64,000 nt of DNA from Gammaproteobacteria bacterium (GCA_002731775.1 PCCP01000104.1:1-64000), one strand, 5' to 3'; numbered from the stretch's first letter, positions 50,461 to 61,495 are shown. A program made the numbers and translations. Notes: generated by a model from the sequence alone, not told the origin.

Positions 50461-50513
50461 AGATCCGAATCTACCTTATTTTTAGTAATTGAATTTGCAG
50501 GAATGGTAAATAA

Positions 50514-51923
50514 ATGAACGCACAAGATACAGTCTGGATACTGGATGACGATAAAGCCATTCGTTGGGTGCTTGAGAAGTCTTTGAACAAGGCCGGCCTT
50601 AGTACGCTGACTTTTCAAAATGGTGACGAGCTGTTACATCGACTCGCACAGGAAACACCGGATGCAATCATCAGCGATATTCGAATGCCTGGCATTAGCG
50701 GTCTCGATCTGCTCTCGACTATTCAGGACACACACCCGCAACTGCCCGTGATCATCATGACCGCCCATTCCGACCTAGATAGCGCCGTCTCTTCGTACAG
50801 CCGTGGCGCCTTCGAATACTTACCCAAACCCTTCGATATCGAAGAGGCAGTCGCCATGACCCAACGCGCACTGGCTCATGCCCGTGAACAGGGTGTCGAA
50901 TCCGGCAGCAACAAGGAGGTCGTGCCCAGCCAGGAAATAATCGGCGAAGCGCCGGCGATGCAAGAGGTATTTCGCGCCATCGGCCGCCTGTCCCAATCCA
51001 ACATCTCGGTACTGATCAATGGTGAATCCGGCACCGGTAAGGAGCTAGTTGCCCTTGCCCTGCATCAACACAGCCCACGTCAGGATATGCCCTTCATACC
51101 CCTGAACGTCGCCGCTATTCCCAAAGAGCTGATCGAATCAGAACTGTTCGGACACGAGAAGGGTGCATTCACCGGCGCCTCCCATCAACGTATTGGCAGA
51201 TTCGAACAGGCTAATGGTGGCACCCTGTTTCTGGACGAGATTGGCGATATGCCCGCGGACACCCAGACCCGATTACTGCGCGTACTTTCCGATGGAGAGT
51301 TCTATAGAGTAGGGGGTCACACCTCCCTCAAGGTAGACGTACGCATTATCGCCGCCACCCACCAGAACCTAGAGCAGTTGGTGGACGCACACCGATTCCG
51401 TGAAGACCTGTTTCACCGTCTCAATGTCATCCGCATTCATATCCCGCGCCTGAGTGATCGGCGAGAAGATATTCCATTGCTGATCAGTCATTTCCTCAAC
51501 CTCGCCGCAAAAGAATTAGACGTGGAACCTAAGACGCTCCGCCCAGAAACCGAGCAATATCTGACTGGGTTGAGCTGGCCCGGTAATGTGCGCCAGCTGG
51601 AAAATTTTTGTCGCTGGGTCACGGTGATGGCATCGAGCCGTGAAGTGCATCTGGCCGACCTGCCACCGGAGTTTTCGGCGCAAGAAGCCAGCAGCGGCAG
51701 CGGCAATTGGACGGTAGGCCTGCAGGAATGGGCGGACCAGCAGCTAAGCCTGGGCAATACCGGCATTCTTGATCAGGCAACACCGATGTTCGAACGGACC
51801 ATGATCGATATCGCTCTCAAGCACACGGCTGGCCGACGCCGCGACGCGGCTGCCCTGCTAGGCTGGGGTCGCAATACCTTGACGCGCAAGATCAAGGAGT
51901 TGGGCACATTAGAGCAGGATTGA
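50514..51923 (+). CDS. glnG: Nitrogen regulation response regulator NtrC
   Basis: Sigma-54 activator for nitrogen-limitation genes. The 469-residue protein has a receiver domain with DDD at 11-13, phospho-acceptor Asp55 in AIISDIRMPG and Lys105 in LPKPFD. The AAA+ domain has Walker A GESGTGKE (170-177), the sigma-54-contacting GAFTGA (218-223) and Walker B TLFLDEIGDMP. The C-terminal Fis-type helix-turn-helix (RRRDAAALLGWGRNTLTRKIKEL) closes the protein. The NtrC-type sites found upstream of glnII and ntrB are its likely targets. Confidence 0.97.
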   Translation: MNAQDTVWILDDDKAIRWVLEKSLNKAGLSTLTFQNGDELLHRLAQETPDAIISDIRMPGISGLDLLSTIQDTHPQLPVIIMTAHSDLDSAVSSYSRGAFEYLPKPFDIEEAVAMTQRALAHAREQGVESGSNKEVVPSQEIIGEAPAMQEVFRAIGRLSQSNISVLINGESGTGKELVALALHQHSPRQDMPFIPLNVAAIPKELIESELFGHEKGAFTGASHQRIGRFEQANGGTLFLDEIGDMPADTQTRLLRVLSDGEFYRVGGHTSLKVDVRIIAATHQNLEQLVDAHRFREDLFHRLNVIRIHIPRLSDRREDIPLLISHFLNLAAKELDVEPKTLRPETEQYLTGLSWPGNVRQLENFCRWVTVMASSREVHLADLPPEFSAQEASSGSGNWTVGLQEWADQQLSLGNTGILDQATPMFERTMIDIALKHTAGRRRDAAALLGWGRNTLTRKIKELGTLEQD

Positions 51924-52055
51924 GCATTAGGATGAGGCCGCATATCAGTCGAGGAAAGCCGGTACCAAATGGAAGCTGCAATTTTCGGCTAAAATGACCT
52001 AAGGGCGATAAACAGTGACTAAAAATAGAGGCTTGCGACGAAAAATGGTTAGATT

Positions 52056-52523
52056 TTGATCAACATTGTGCTCTTCGAGCCAGAAATTCCCCCCAATACC
52101 GGAAATATCATTCGATTAGCCGCCAATACCGGCTCGCCTCTACACCTGATCAAGCCATTTGGCTTCGAGTTGGATGATAAGCGCATGCGTCGGGCAGGGC
52201 TGGACTATCACGAATATGCCGGTATTTCGGTTTATGAGGGCTTCGCCGAATTCATTGAAGCGCATGCTAATAAGCGCCTATTCGGTATCAGCAAGAAGGG
52301 CGTACGCCGGTACCACGAGGCGATATTCGAGGACGACGACTTCTTGATTTTTGGTTCCGAGACCCGCGGATTACCTGACTCGCTAAAACAACAGCTGGGA
52401 AATGATCAGATTCTGAGAATCCCGATGCAGGCGCACAGTCGCAGCCTTAATTTATCCAACGCCGCGGCCGTGGTGGTTTACGAAGCCTGGCGTCAGCTAG
52501 GCTTCGTAACCAGTAACCAATAA
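52056..52523 (+). CDS. trmL: tRNA (cytidine/uridine-2'-O-)-methyltransferase TrmL
   Basis: SPOUT-family enzyme that 2'-O-methylates the wobble base of tRNA-Leu isoacceptors. The 155-residue product starts with TTG, giving [26 protein letters not shown], which aligns with the family N-terminus. [11 protein letters not shown] and [23 protein letters not shown] form the SAM-binding knot. Its stop directly abuts the convergent secB stop. Confidence 0.95.
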   Translation: MINIVLFEPEIPPNTGNIIRLAANTGSPLHLIKPFGFELDDKRMRRAGLDYHEYAGISVYEGFAEFIEAHANKRLFGISKKGVRRYHEAIFEDDDFLIFGSETRGLPDSLKQQLGNDQILRIPMQAHSRSLNLSNAAAVVVYEAWRQLGFVTSNQ

Positions 52524-53090
52524 TTATTGGGTGGTTGCAGACGCCGCTTCATCCGCTGCGGCGTCAGCGCCGTTTTCGCCGGTTGCCGCCTGCTCCGCCT
52601 GGGCTTGTTTTTGTTGGGCATATAGGGCATCGAAATTGATCGGGGCCAGCATCAATGCAGGAAAACTGCCCTTGATGACCAGGGAATCGATGGCTTCCCT
52701 GGCATAGGGAAACAGTATATTGGGACAGACCGTGGACAGCACCTGCTCCATTTGGGCCTCATCGAAATCCTTGCAAGAGAATATACCGGCCTGGTGTACC
52801 TCAACCAGAAATGCCGATTGATCATCCAGCTTGGCTTCGGCGGTAAGCACCAGTACCACTTCATAGATGTCGTCCTGCACCTTGGAGCTGCGAGTCTTGA
52901 TGTCGAAATGGATCTTCGGCTCCCAGTTGCCCTGAAAAACCACGGGGCTGCGTGGGGACTCGAATGAGGAATCCTTTAGATAGATGCGCTGCAGGGCAAA
53001 CTGCGCGCCTGGCGCCTGCTCGGCTGCGTCGGGCGAGGTGGCTATCTCACTGGTTTCTTCGCTTTCGTTGTTTTCTTCGTTATCTGCCAT
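52524..53090 (-). CDS. secB: Protein-export chaperone SecB
   Basis: Tetrameric cytosolic chaperone that delivers preproteins to SecA. The 188-residue product has FALQRIYLKDSSFESP, the PKIHFDIKTRS strand, the VEVHQAGIFSCKDF segment and LFPYAREAIDSLVIKGSFPALMLAPINFDALY. Acidic and Ala/Gln-rich extensions at both ends make it longer than E. coli SecB (155). Confidence 0.96.
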   Translation of the reverse strand: MADNEENNESEETSEIATSPDAAEQAPGAQFALQRIYLKDSSFESPRSPVVFQGNWEPKIHFDIKTRSSKVQDDIYEVVLVLTAEAKLDDQSAFLVEVHQAGIFSCKDFDEAQMEQVLSTVCPNILFPYAREAIDSLVIKGSFPALMLAPINFDALYAQQKQAQAEQAATGENGADAAADEAASATTQ

Positions 53091-53233
53091 TTTAATTCCT
53101 GTTTGTTACGAACTGTTTGCGTTGTAGTCAATGAATTGTTACCGGTGAATAGCTGATTTTTTAGATAGATGCTTTGGGCCTCGATATTCGAGCCTCTATT
53201 GATCAGCTTTCAATTTACACGCCCTTTCTTAGC

Positions 53234-53293
53234 AAATTCTCTATTTATAGACTCTTTATTTGTAAACTCTCTACTTATAATCTCTCTATTTAT
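53234..53293. repeat. Four tandem copies of a 15-bp repeat between rhodanese gene and secB
   Basis: Four consecutive 15-bp units, roughly AAACTCTCTATTTAT with two to four differences each, run from 53234 to 53293. The last unit covers the stop codon of the rhodanese gene (53286-53288). No gene is seen in the remaining gap down to secB (53091-53285). Confidence 0.75.
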
Positions 53294-53702
53294 ACACAAG
53301 GGGCATTGTTTGCGCCTTCCACTCGGCCAAGCCGCCGGATAATTTGTACACTTCGACATGACCGGCTTCCTGCAGAGTTTTTGCCGCTTCACCTGATTGC
53401 TGACCCAGTTTACACACCACCACCACCGGTTTTTCGGTGTGTTTTTTGAGCTCTGTAAGCCGTTGTTTCAATTTCGCCAGGGGGATATGAATGGAATCCA
53501 CAATATGCCCACTATCAAATTCTTTTTTCTCCCGAATATCGACGATCACGGCGTCTCTTCTATTTATCAGCGCCACTGCCTGCTGTGGTCCTATCGCCTT
53601 GCTGCCGGTACGAACATGATAAAAAATGATCGCCGCCAGCGCTACCAGCCACATGCCGGAAAGCACCAGGTGGTTGCCAAGAAACTCAATAAATTGTGCC
53701 AT
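53286..53702 (-). CDS. Membrane-anchored rhodanese-like sulfurtransferase
   Basis: A 138-residue protein with an N-terminal membrane helix at about residues 12-30 and one rhodanese domain. The domain has VIVDIREKKEFDSGHIVDSIHIP and the active-site Cys97 in VVVCKLGQQSG. This is the YibN type usually encoded next to grxC and secB. Here no glutaredoxin gene is present, and a tandem repeat follows directly. Confidence 0.92.
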   Translation of the reverse strand: MAQFIEFLGNHLVLSGMWLVALAAIIFYHVRTGSKAIGPQQAVALINRRDAVIVDIREKKEFDSGHIVDSIHIPLAKLKQRLTELKKHTEKPVVVVCKLGQQSGEAAKTLQEAGHVEVYKLSGGLAEWKAQTMPLVYK

Positions 53703-53929
53703 GGTTGCTTAAGTCTTTCCGGGATTCTTGCGGCCTGACAATGGGCTGGTCAGAGTGTCTGCTTAAAAAGGGAAGCAGTATACACGTCTGAGCGGGGGTA
53801 AAGAAGCGGCAGCAGCTCGGGAGCGTTTATTCATGGACCATAGCGCCGATGTCCCTCGCTTAAAACCCCGCTTTCCAGGATAATACGCCCACCATTTTAG
53901 CCCACCTGGACCCGGGAATAGCGGCGCCA

Positions 53930-55516
53930 ATGACCACCAAGAAAACTGCTCTTCTGTTAATACTCGATGGCTGGGGCCATCGCGAACAAACCGACAGCAA
54001 CGCCATTGACGCAGCCAGGAGCCCTACCTGGGACGCACTCTGGGCCAATCGCCCCCATACCCTGATCCGCACATCTGGCAAGGCCGTGGGCTTGCCAGCA
54101 GAGCAAATGGGCAATTCCGAGGTAGGTCATATGAATCTTGGTGCTGGCCGCGTGGTCCACCAGAGTCTCACCCGTATTGACCAGAATATCGACGATGGCG
54201 GCTTCTTCGAAAATTCAGTGCTGTGCGCTGGCGTAGAAAAAACCATCAATAACAATAGCGCCCTTCACGTCTTCGGTCTGCTCTCCCCAGGTGGAATCCA
54301 TAGTCATGAAAACCAGATCATGGCGCTGCTGGAACTCGCAGTAATGAAAGGCGCCGACAAAGTCTACCTGCATGCCTTTCTCGATGGTCGTGACACGCCT
54401 CCGCGCAGTGCGCTACCTTCACTGGCAAAGGCAGATCAGTTTTTAAAAAGCGCAGGCATTGGTCGAGTCGCCTCCATCTGCGGGCGTTTCTATGCCATGG
54501 ATAGGGACAATCGCTGGGACCGGGTACAACCAGCTTACGAGTTAGTGACCGAGGCCAAGGCAGAATTTAGCTATGACAATGTCAATGCAGCACTGGATGC
54601 TGCCTATGCCCGAGAAGAAGGCGATGAATTTGTGCAGGCTACCCTGGTAGGGGAAGCTGGCGCGGTCTCGGCGAGAGTTAATGACGACGATGTCGTCATC
54701 TTTATGAATTTTCGCGCTGACCGAGCTCGAGAGCTTAGCCGAGCCTTCGTCGATGATGACTTCGATGGTTTCGAACGAGTGGCGAGGCCTGCCTTGGGCG
54801 ACTTCATCATGCTCACGCAATACGCTGCCAACATCGACACACCCTGCGCCTACCCACCACAAGTTTTATCCAATGTGCTGGGCGAGTATCTGTCCGCACA
54901 AGGCAAGACTCAACTGCGCATTGCGGAGACAGAAAAATACGCCCATGTAACCTTCTTCTTCGACGGCGGTCGCGAAGAACCCTTCGCCGGCGAAGATCGT
55001 GTGCTAATCCCTTCACCCCAGGTCAAAACCTATGATCTAAAACCGGAGATGTCTGCCTTCGAGGTCACTGATCGACTGGTAGATGCCATTTATGCTGGCA
55101 ATTACGATGCCATTATTTGCAACTACGCCAACGGTGACATGGTAGGCCATACCGGTAACTTCGATGCGGCAGTGAAGGCGGTGGAAGCCATCGATCAATG
55201 TTTAGCTCGCATCGTCGACGCCATCGAAGCGATGCACGGAGAGCTTCTCATCACCGCCGATCATGGCAACGTGGAGCAGATGCTGGATGCCGATAGCGGA
55301 CAGCCCCTCACTTCTCACACCAATGGCCCGGTACCGCTGGTATATGTTGGCGACAGCGGCCGGCAATTCCTCAGTGAGGGCTGCTTGTCTGACATTGCAC
55401 CTACCCTACTCTCCCTCCTGGACATGCCGATTCCAACCGAGATGACCGGGAAGATATTAATGGGAGATGCGGTTCCAAAAACCGGCGCGGCTGAGGAACC
55501 ACGTGCGAGTAATTAG
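53930..55516 (+). CDS. gpmI: 2,3-bisphosphoglycerate-independent phosphoglycerate mutase
   Basis: Manganese-dependent interconversion of 3- and 2-phosphoglycerate. The 528-residue protein has [11 protein letters not shown] with the first metal Asp, Ser63 in [15 protein letters not shown] as the phosphoserine nucleophile, and [15 protein letters not shown]. The second metal cluster is in [12 protein letters not shown] and [10 protein letters not shown]. The 3' end overlaps the next gene. Confidence 0.97.
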   Translation: MTTKKTALLLILDGWGHREQTDSNAIDAARSPTWDALWANRPHTLIRTSGKAVGLPAEQMGNSEVGHMNLGAGRVVHQSLTRIDQNIDDGGFFENSVLCAGVEKTINNNSALHVFGLLSPGGIHSHENQIMALLELAVMKGADKVYLHAFLDGRDTPPRSALPSLAKADQFLKSAGIGRVASICGRFYAMDRDNRWDRVQPAYELVTEAKAEFSYDNVNAALDAAYAREEGDEFVQATLVGEAGAVSARVNDDDVVIFMNFRADRARELSRAFVDDDFDGFERVARPALGDFIMLTQYAANIDTPCAYPPQVLSNVLGEYLSAQGKTQLRIAETEKYAHVTFFFDGGREEPFAGEDRVLIPSPQVKTYDLKPEMSAFEVTDRLVDAIYAGNYDAIICNYANGDMVGHTGNFDAAVKAVEAIDQCLARIVDAIEAMHGELLITADHGNVEQMLDADSGQPLTSHTNGPVPLVYVGDSGRQFLSEGCLSDIAPTLLSLLDMPIPTEMTGKILMGDAVPKTGAAEEPRASN

Positions 55517-56747
55517 TTTTGAGCCTGCCCCGCTCTGCTACCAAGTGCCGGTAATAAACGCTACGCCAGCGCGAGCAGCGTCGTTGCTGCTGCCAATAAA
55601 CTTCGGCAAGCTTTTCCTCCTCTGTTTGCTCTTTACTCTCTTCTTTTCTGCCTCAACTGCGGTGGAAACGGCCGAGAATATCGAGCAGGCGGAAGCGGAT
55701 TTGGCAACCGTGACTGCCGCGATCATTGACATTCAAACTTGGCTAAGCAACGCTAATGCTCGCCACAGCGTGGAAGAAAAAAATCTGCGTGACGCCGAGA
55801 AAGACATCGCGGCAGTCGCTCAATCTGCCGCGGCGGCTCAACGTCTCCTCGGCGAAACTGGGTCTGAACTCGAGCTGCTACACCGCCGAATCGATCGGTT
55901 GGAGAATCAGAGAAGACAGCACAGTGTACTCCTCGCCGAATCCATTCGCGCCGCCTACATGGTTGATGAGCGCAGCGCACTCAAGCTGCTGCTGAATCCA
56001 CAAGACCTGTCCCGCAGTGCACGCCTGTTTCACTATCATCGCCTGTTTGCCGAATCCCGGATCGAGAAAATCGAGGCCTTTCAGAATACGCTGGCTGACA
56101 TTAGTAAGGCCAGCATTGAACTCGAATTCAGACTTCTGGGCTTTGCAAATCAGCAATCTGAACTCGAGCAGAAGCTGTTGACACTCAATGCAGCCAGGAC
56201 CCGGCGAGAACAGGCAGTGTCCGAACTCACAGCGAGCATCAGCTCACGCAGTGGCGAACTCGAACAACTAGAAATCAATCAGGCTGAACTCGAGGCCCTG
56301 TTAAAGCAAATTGCCGAGGCGATGGCGCGGGTACAGTCGGTAGCAAATCTGGCCCCCTTCATCGACCAACGTGGCAAGCTGTCGTCGCCGGCCGACGGTC
56401 CTGTTATCAATCAGTTTGGATCCCGCTACGGAGAGGGCGCCCTGATTCGCCAGGGCATCACCATTGGTGTTGCAGAGGGAACCCCGGTGCAGGCGGTGCA
56501 TTCAGGCCGAATCGTTTTTTCCGATTGGCTGCGGGGATTGGGGCTGTTGGTGATCGTCGATCATGGAGATGGTTATATGAGTCTCTATGGCGCCAATCAG
56601 GCCCTCTCGAAAACGGTGGGTGACTGGGTGAATGCGGGTGAGGTACTCGCAAGCTCTGGTGCCAGGGGAGACCGCAGCGTCGGTATCTACTTTGAGATCC
56701 GCTACCATGGTATTGCCCAGAATCCGTCGATCTGGCTGCAAAGATAA
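55503..56747 (+). CDS. envC: EnvC-like murein hydrolase activator (degenerate M23/LytM)
   Basis: Periplasmic protein with a signal or anchor helix ([15 protein letters not shown]), a long coiled coil (about residues 45-270) and a C-terminal LytM domain ([19 protein letters not shown]...[16 protein letters not shown]). The zinc ligands of active M23 peptidases are missing, since HxxxD is replaced by RQGITI and the last His by Asn. It should therefore activate amidases, as EnvC does for AmiA/AmiB. The GTG at 55503 has GAGG six bases upstream and overlaps gpmI by 14 bp. An ATG at 55467 is less likely. Confidence 0.9.
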   Translation: MRVISFEPAPLCYQVPVINATPARAASLLLPINFGKLFLLCLLFTLFFSASTAVETAENIEQAEADLATVTAAIIDIQTWLSNANARHSVEEKNLRDAEKDIAAVAQSAAAAQRLLGETGSELELLHRRIDRLENQRRQHSVLLAESIRAAYMVDERSALKLLLNPQDLSRSARLFHYHRLFAESRIEKIEAFQNTLADISKASIELEFRLLGFANQQSELEQKLLTLNAARTRREQAVSELTASISSRSGELEQLEINQAELEALLKQIAEAMARVQSVANLAPFIDQRGKLSSPADGPVINQFGSRYGEGALIRQGITIGVAEGTPVQAVHSGRIVFSDWLRGLGLLVIVDHGDGYMSLYGANQALSKTVGDWVNAGEVLASSGARGDRSVGIYFEIRYHGIAQNPSIWLQR

Positions 56748-56923
56748 TTCGAACCTTTCCCGCTCTCGGCCGGTCTTGTGCTGTGAACCCTGTATACCGT
56801 CGCTAAACCCGGAAATACCAGGGCCATCAGAAACAAACATGCAGAACGCGGGGTGTTGCCTATTCCCCGCTAAACTGAAACACTAGCAATATTGCGAACG
56901 CAGGTTTACATCAGGACCAGACT

Positions 56924-58261
56924 ATGACTTTCTTCCGATCCTTCCGGCGCAGCCTCCCGGCGCTAGCTTTCGCAGCGGCCCTGCTTGCTCCACTCAGCGC
57001 TGGTGCTCAGGACAGCCCCGCGCCTTTACCTCTGGACGAGGTGCGTATGTTTACCGAGGCGCTCGAGCGTATCCGCCTGTCCTATGTGGAAGAAATCGAT
57101 GACAAAACCCTGTTGGAAAATGCCATTCGCGGCATGCTCGCAGGTCTCGATCCTCATTCTGCGTATATGGCCGATGATGACTATGATTTTCTACAGGAAT
57201 CCACCACGGGTGAGTTCGGTGGGCTCGGTGTAGAAGTGGGCCGTGAAAACGGCTACATCCGCGTAATCAGCCCCATCGATGACTCCCCTGCTGACCGTGC
57301 CGGTATTAAAGCTGGCGATCTAATCATACAAGTAGACAACAAGCCCTTGCGTGAGATGCTGCCCGAAGAGGCCGCGCAGATGATGCGTGGAGAACCCGGT
57401 ACCGATGTGACCGTGACCATAGCGCGAGAAGGGCAAGAGCCCTTCGACCTCACCATCACCCGCGAGGTAATCGCCCTGGCTAGCGTCCGTAGCAGAATTC
57501 TGATACCGGGTTATGCCTATATCCGTATCTCCCAATTCCGGGTGAACACCGGCGATGATCTGGAAGCAGAGATCGAGGAATTATTCGAAAAACATGGTGA
57601 GCTCAACGGCATCATACTGGATCTACGCAACAATCCCGGTGGCGTCCTGCAGGCATCTGTCCATGTCGTCGATTCCTTCATCAGTGAGGGCCGTATTGTT
57701 TACACCAAGGGTCGGCTGGAAGATGTCGGTATGGAATTTTCCGCCACACGAAAAAATGTAGCCGGCGATGTGCCGCTAGTGGTTCTGATTAATAATGGCT
57801 CCGCATCCGCATCGGAAATTGTCGCCGGTGCCTTGCAGGATCATGGCCGCGCCATCATCATGGGCACCCGTAGTTTCGGCAAGGGTTCGGTACAAACTGT
57901 GCTACCACTGGCCGAAAAACGAGCAATAAAATTAACCACGTCGCTCTATTACACCCCGAGTGGGCGCTCCATCCAGGCCCAGGGCATCGAGCCCGATATC
58001 ATTGTCGATGAAGCCTTCGTCACCCGTCGCTCAACCCGGGTCACTCAATACAATGAGTCGGACCTGCGCGGTCATCTTAGCAATGGCAACGGTGAGGAAG
58101 AACAAAGCGATGACATGGCAGCGGCATTAATCTCGGCCGAAGAAGTGTTGGTAAATGATTATCCGCTTAACGAAGCGCTGAATGTGCTGAAGGGAATTAA
58201 CGCGTTCAAGCCGCCACGAGCGCCGAGAACTTCCGGCTCGTTTGCGCAGCGCGAAAATTAG
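56924..58261 (+). CDS. ctpA: Carboxyl-terminal processing protease CtpA (S41)
   Basis: Periplasmic serine protease that in Pseudomonas trims cell-wall hydrolases. The 445-residue precursor has a signal peptide (to about residue 28, ending SAGAQ), a helical N-domain with GLDPHSAYM, a PDZ domain (about 95-175), and the protease core. The Ser-Lys dyad is Ser295 in GSASASEIVAGAL and Lys320 in RSFGKGSVQ. ILDLRNNPGG is conserved. It follows envC, the usual gpmI-envC-ctpA trio. Confidence 0.96.
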   Translation: MTFFRSFRRSLPALAFAAALLAPLSAGAQDSPAPLPLDEVRMFTEALERIRLSYVEEIDDKTLLENAIRGMLAGLDPHSAYMADDDYDFLQESTTGEFGGLGVEVGRENGYIRVISPIDDSPADRAGIKAGDLIIQVDNKPLREMLPEEAAQMMRGEPGTDVTVTIAREGQEPFDLTITREVIALASVRSRILIPGYAYIRISQFRVNTGDDLEAEIEELFEKHGELNGIILDLRNNPGGVLQASVHVVDSFISEGRIVYTKGRLEDVGMEFSATRKNVAGDVPLVVLINNGSASASEIVAGALQDHGRAIIMGTRSFGKGSVQTVLPLAEKRAIKLTTSLYYTPSGRSIQAQGIEPDIIVDEAFVTRRSTRVTQYNESDLRGHLSNGNGEEEQSDDMAAALISAEEVLVNDYPLNEALNVLKGINAFKPPRAPRTSGSFAQREN

Positions 58262-58292
58262 GACAAGTTTTATTGGTTTTGGCAAAAGAGAC

Positions 58293-59069
58293 TCAGGTGA
58301 GGCGCACCTCGATACCTCTGGCCGCCATATAGGATTTGGCCTGCTCAATGGTAAATTCCTGAAAATGAAAGATGCTCGCCGCCAGGACCGCATCGGCTTC
58401 ACCCTCCAAGACCCCTTCAACCAGATGCTGCAGTGTGCCAACACCGCCGGAGGCGATAATTGGCACCTGCACGGCGTTGCTCGCCGCCTTGTTAAGTGCG
58501 AGATCGAATCCTGCTTTAGTACCGTCGCGATCCATGCTGGTTAAGAGAATTTCGCCGGCGCCAGATTCAACCATGCGCTCGATCCATTCGATGGCGTCGA
58601 TACCGGTGGGGTTGCGGCCACCATGGGTGAAGATTTCCCACTTCAGTGGCTCGCCCTCCGCGGATACCTGTTTCGCATCCACTGCAACGACGATGCACTG
58701 CGAGCCGAATCGCTGTGCTGCTGCACGCACGAATTCAGGATTCTCCACCGCCGCGGTATTGATCGCGACCTTATCCGCACCGGCATTGAGCATGGTGCGA
58801 ATATCTTCCAGGTTACGAATACCACCACCCACGGTCAGGGGAATAAACACTTCGCCGGCAATCGCTTTGACGGTGTGAATCGTTGTGTCTCGGCCTTCGT
58901 GGCTGGCGCTGATATCCAGAAACGTGATCTCATCGGCACCGGCATCGCAGTAGCGCTTCGCCACCTCCACCGAATCACCGGCATCCCTGATGTTGACGAA
59001 TTTAACGCCTTTGACAACACGACCATTGTCGCAATCGAGGCAGGGAATTATGCGCTTGGCCAGGGCCAT
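58293..59069 (-). CDS. hisF: Imidazole glycerol phosphate synthase cyclase subunit
   Basis: TIM-barrel partner of HisH that makes imidazole glycerol phosphate and AICAR. The 258-residue product begins [21 protein letters not shown], with the catalytic Asp in PCLD. The second catalytic Asp is in VVAVDAKQ, and [10 protein letters not shown] and [13 protein letters not shown] are conserved. It follows hisA with a 2-bp gap. Confidence 0.97.
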   Translation of the reverse strand: MALAKRIIPCLDCDNGRVVKGVKFVNIRDAGDSVEVAKRYCDAGADEITFLDISASHEGRDTTIHTVKAIAGEVFIPLTVGGGIRNLEDIRTMLNAGADKVAINTAAVENPEFVRAAAQRFGSQCIVVAVDAKQVSAEGEPLKWEIFTHGGRNPTGIDAIEWIERMVESGAGEILLTSMDRDGTKAGFDLALNKAASNAVQVPIIASGGVGTLQHLVEGVLEGEADAVLAASIFHFQEFTIEQAKSYMAARGIEVRLT

Positions 59070-59071
59070 GA

Positions 59072-59818
59072 CTAGTCGCTACCATCGCAATAGTCTTGCG
59101 CCTCGGTGAGATCGAGCTTGCCTTCGTAGATAGCACGACCGGTTATCGCCCCCAGGATTCCTGCACCCGTCGCGGTATTCGACACCGCCTTCAGATCCAC
59201 AATATCCCCCAGCCTGGCGATTCCACCGGAGGCGATGATTGGAATGGAAGACTTCTCGGCAAGCTCGACGGTAGCTTCGATATTTACCCCGTTCATCATG
59301 CCGTCGCGGGAAATATCAGTGTAGACGATTGCCGTCACCGCGTAGTCCGAAAACTGCCTTGCCAGCTCAATGGCCGTCAATTCGGAGACATCGGCCCAGC
59401 CTTCGGTGGCGACTTTGCCATCCACCGCATCGAGACCGACGATCACCTTACCGGGGAAGGCAGCGCAAGCTGCTTCTACAAATTCGGGTTGCTTCACCGC
59501 CTGGGTACCGATAATCACGTAGCTGACGCCGGCATCGATATAGAACTGCACGCTATCAAAATCCCGTATACCTCCACCTATTTGTATAGGCAAGGACGGA
59601 TAGGCCCTGGCAATCGCCTTGACGATTTCTCCGTTTACCGGTGTGCCGGCAAAGGCACCGTTTAAGTCCACGACGTGTAAGCGCCTCGCTCCCTTGGAAA
59701 CCCACTTGCCCGCCATCTGCACCGGGTCATCGGAAAATACGGTAGAGTCCTCCATGCGTCCCTGGCGTAAACGCACACACTGGCCATCTTTCAAATCGAT
59801 TGCGGGAATAACTAACAT
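59072..59818 (-). CDS. hisA: ProFAR isomerase (phosphoribosylformimino-5-aminoimidazole carboxamide ribotide isomerase)
   Basis: Fourth histidine step, an Amadori rearrangement on a TIM barrel. The 248-residue product has [18 protein letters not shown] with the catalytic Asp, [20 protein letters not shown], and [14 protein letters not shown] with the second Asp. Between hisH and hisF in the leftward his block. Confidence 0.97.
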   Translation of the reverse strand: MLVIPAIDLKDGQCVRLRQGRMEDSTVFSDDPVQMAGKWVSKGARRLHVVDLNGAFAGTPVNGEIVKAIARAYPSLPIQIGGGIRDFDSVQFYIDAGVSYVIIGTQAVKQPEFVEAACAAFPGKVIVGLDAVDGKVATEGWADVSELTAIELARQFSDYAVTAIVYTDISRDGMMNGVNIEATVELAEKSSIPIIASGGIARLGDIVDLKAVSNTATGAGILGAITGRAIYEGKLDLTEAQDYCDGSD

Positions 59819-59841
59819 TGGGCCATTTCATTTAGAGACAT

Positions 59842-60498
59842 TTACGTAGCTCCATCCCATTGCAAAAAATTTCTCAACAGGGTAAGCCCGACGGCCTGAC
59901 TTTTCTCTGGGTGGAACTGTGTAGCGAAAATATTATCATCTGCGAGCGCGGCGACGATCTCGGCGCTATAATCAGTGACACCTGTCACTATTTCCTGTTT
60001 TTCGGTTTGAACATAGTAGCTGTGGACAAAATAGAAGCGACTGTTATCCGGCACGTCCCTCCACAGGGGATGGGATCTGGTCTGCTTTACCCGATTCCAG
60101 CCCATGTGAGGAACTTTTAACCGCCCGCCGCTTTCGTCTCGTAAATCGTTGCCGAAGTAGCGCACGTCACCGTGCATAAAATCGAGGCAATCGACGCCGC
60201 CATTTTCTTCACTGTGAGTCATCAATGCCTGCATGCCAACACAAATGGCCAACACCGGTTTGGACTTCATCGCATCGGCAACAATCTGTCCGACGTTGAG
60301 CCGATTAATCTCTGCCATGCAATCACGAATGGCGCCAACACCAGGAAATATTACCCGATCGGCTGCGGCAATCTTCGCCGCATCCTCGGTGACGACAACA
60401 TCGATGTCTTCACCCAACTCACGACCGACATACTCCACTGCCTTGGCAACAGAATGGAGATTACCCATGCCGTAATCGATGACTGCAATTTTGTTCAT
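59842..60498 (-). CDS. hisH: Imidazole glycerol phosphate synthase glutaminase subunit
   Basis: Class I amidotransferase that feeds ammonia to HisF. The 218-residue product has VIDYGMGNLHSV, the oxyanion PGVGAIRDC, the nucleophile Cys86 in AICVGMQALM (more often GICLGMQ), and the His-Glu pair in ATQFHPEKSQ. Confidence 0.96.
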   Translation of the reverse strand: MNKIAVIDYGMGNLHSVAKAVEYVGRELGEDIDVVVTEDAAKIAAADRVIFPGVGAIRDCMAEINRLNVGQIVADAMKSKPVLAICVGMQALMTHSEENGGVDCLDFMHGDVRYFGNDLRDESGGRLKVPHMGWNRVKQTRSHPLWRDVPDNSRFYFVHSYYVQTEKQEIVTGVTDYSAEIVAALADDNIFATQFHPEKSQAVGLTLLRNFLQWDGAT

Positions 60499-60549
60499 TT
60501 GCGGAAATTCTGCAACAAAGTGTCGTGATAAAAGCTCTTAGAGCGAGAA

Positions 60550-61167
60550 TTAAAGCGAACCTTTCGTCGAGGGAACGACGCCTGCCGATCTCGGATCAAG
60601 CTCCACCGCCATTCTCACAGCCCTGCCGAAGGCCTTAAATATAGTCTCAATCTGGTGATGCGCATTCTTGCCACGCAGATTGTCGATATGCAGGGTTACC
60701 AGGGCGTGGTTGCTGAAGCCCTGAAAGAATTCGTGGAACAGATCCACATCGAAGGAACCAACTGTGCTTTTGACAAACTGCACGTGATATTCCAGACCGG
60801 GGCGCCCGGAAAAATCGATCACGACTCTCGAGAGCGCCTCATCCAGTGGCACATAGGCGTGGCCATAACGACGAATGCCGGTCTTGTCCAGCGCCTTGTT
60901 AACAGCCTGGCCCAGTGTAATACCGATGTCTTCCACGGTGTGGTGGGCATCGATCTCCAGATCGCCAACTGCCTTGATACTTAAATCAATCAGCCCGTGG
61001 CGAGCAATCTGATCCAGCATATGATCGAAAAATGGCAGACCCGTTTCCACCTCAAGCTGGCCGCTGCCGTCGAGATTGACGTGGACGGCGATCTGGGTTT
61101 CCCGGGTATTGCGTTCTACACTGGCTTGTCGGTCCTTCGAACCAGTAGATGCTGACGAAACGGTCAT
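60550..61167 (-). CDS. hisB: Imidazoleglycerol-phosphate dehydratase (monofunctional)
   Basis: Sixth histidine step, manganese-dependent. The 205-residue product has RNTRETQI, the metal-binding [24 protein letters not shown] and the late [18 protein letters not shown]. The phosphatase half found in E. coli HisB is absent, as in Pseudomonas. A short polar leader of about 15 residues precedes the conserved part. Confidence 0.97.
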   Translation of the reverse strand: MTVSSASTGSKDRQASVERNTRETQIAVHVNLDGSGQLEVETGLPFFDHMLDQIARHGLIDLSIKAVGDLEIDAHHTVEDIGITLGQAVNKALDKTGIRRYGHAYVPLDEALSRVVIDFSGRPGLEYHVQFVKSTVGSFDVDLFHEFFQGFSNHALVTLHIDNLRGKNAHHQIETIFKAFGRAVRMAVELDPRSAGVVPSTKGSL

Positions 61168-61495
61168 GACATACCTTTGAATCGGCCCGGCACCGTAAAA
61201 TCAGGTGCCCGCTGCGTGTTTCCATGAAGAGCGCATTATAGAGCCCGCTCCCCTTCAATGAAAGTCAATAGCTACCCGTGTTGATTGCAGGCATCTGATC
61301 GATGTCCATCCAACTCCCCTCTATCTTTATCCTTCCCAGTTCCTATGCCATACCCCGTCTTATCAGCTCCAGCCCTCTGTCCACCTCGCATGTAGTCCCT
61401 CATTCCGGTAAACTTATTGCCTTGCAGTGTTGTCATTTATTAACAATTAGAACAGGCAGCATGCATTCCACCCTGCGAAATCGAACCAATTGATC
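61168..61495. other. Divergent hisB/asmA intergenic region
   Basis: No gene is seen. A leftward TATAAT at 61235-61240 lies 68 bp before hisB. The only TTGACT nearby is 22 bp further up, too far for a standard promoter. The right half is pyrimidine-rich and shows no clear promoter for asmA. Confidence 0.5.
61235..61240 (-). promoter_or_regulatory. -10 element for the hisBHAF operon
   Basis: A perfect TATAAT read leftward, 68 bp before the hisB start. The -35 at 17 bp is weak. Confidence 0.45.

Noticed and set aside
53234-53293. CRISPR array
   Set aside because: The units are contiguous 15-mers with no spacers and no cas genes nearby; it is a simple tandem repeat.
61235-61269. Complete TTGACT/TATAAT promoter for hisB
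   Set aside because: The two hexamers are 22 bp apart, outside the working range, so only the -10 is reported.
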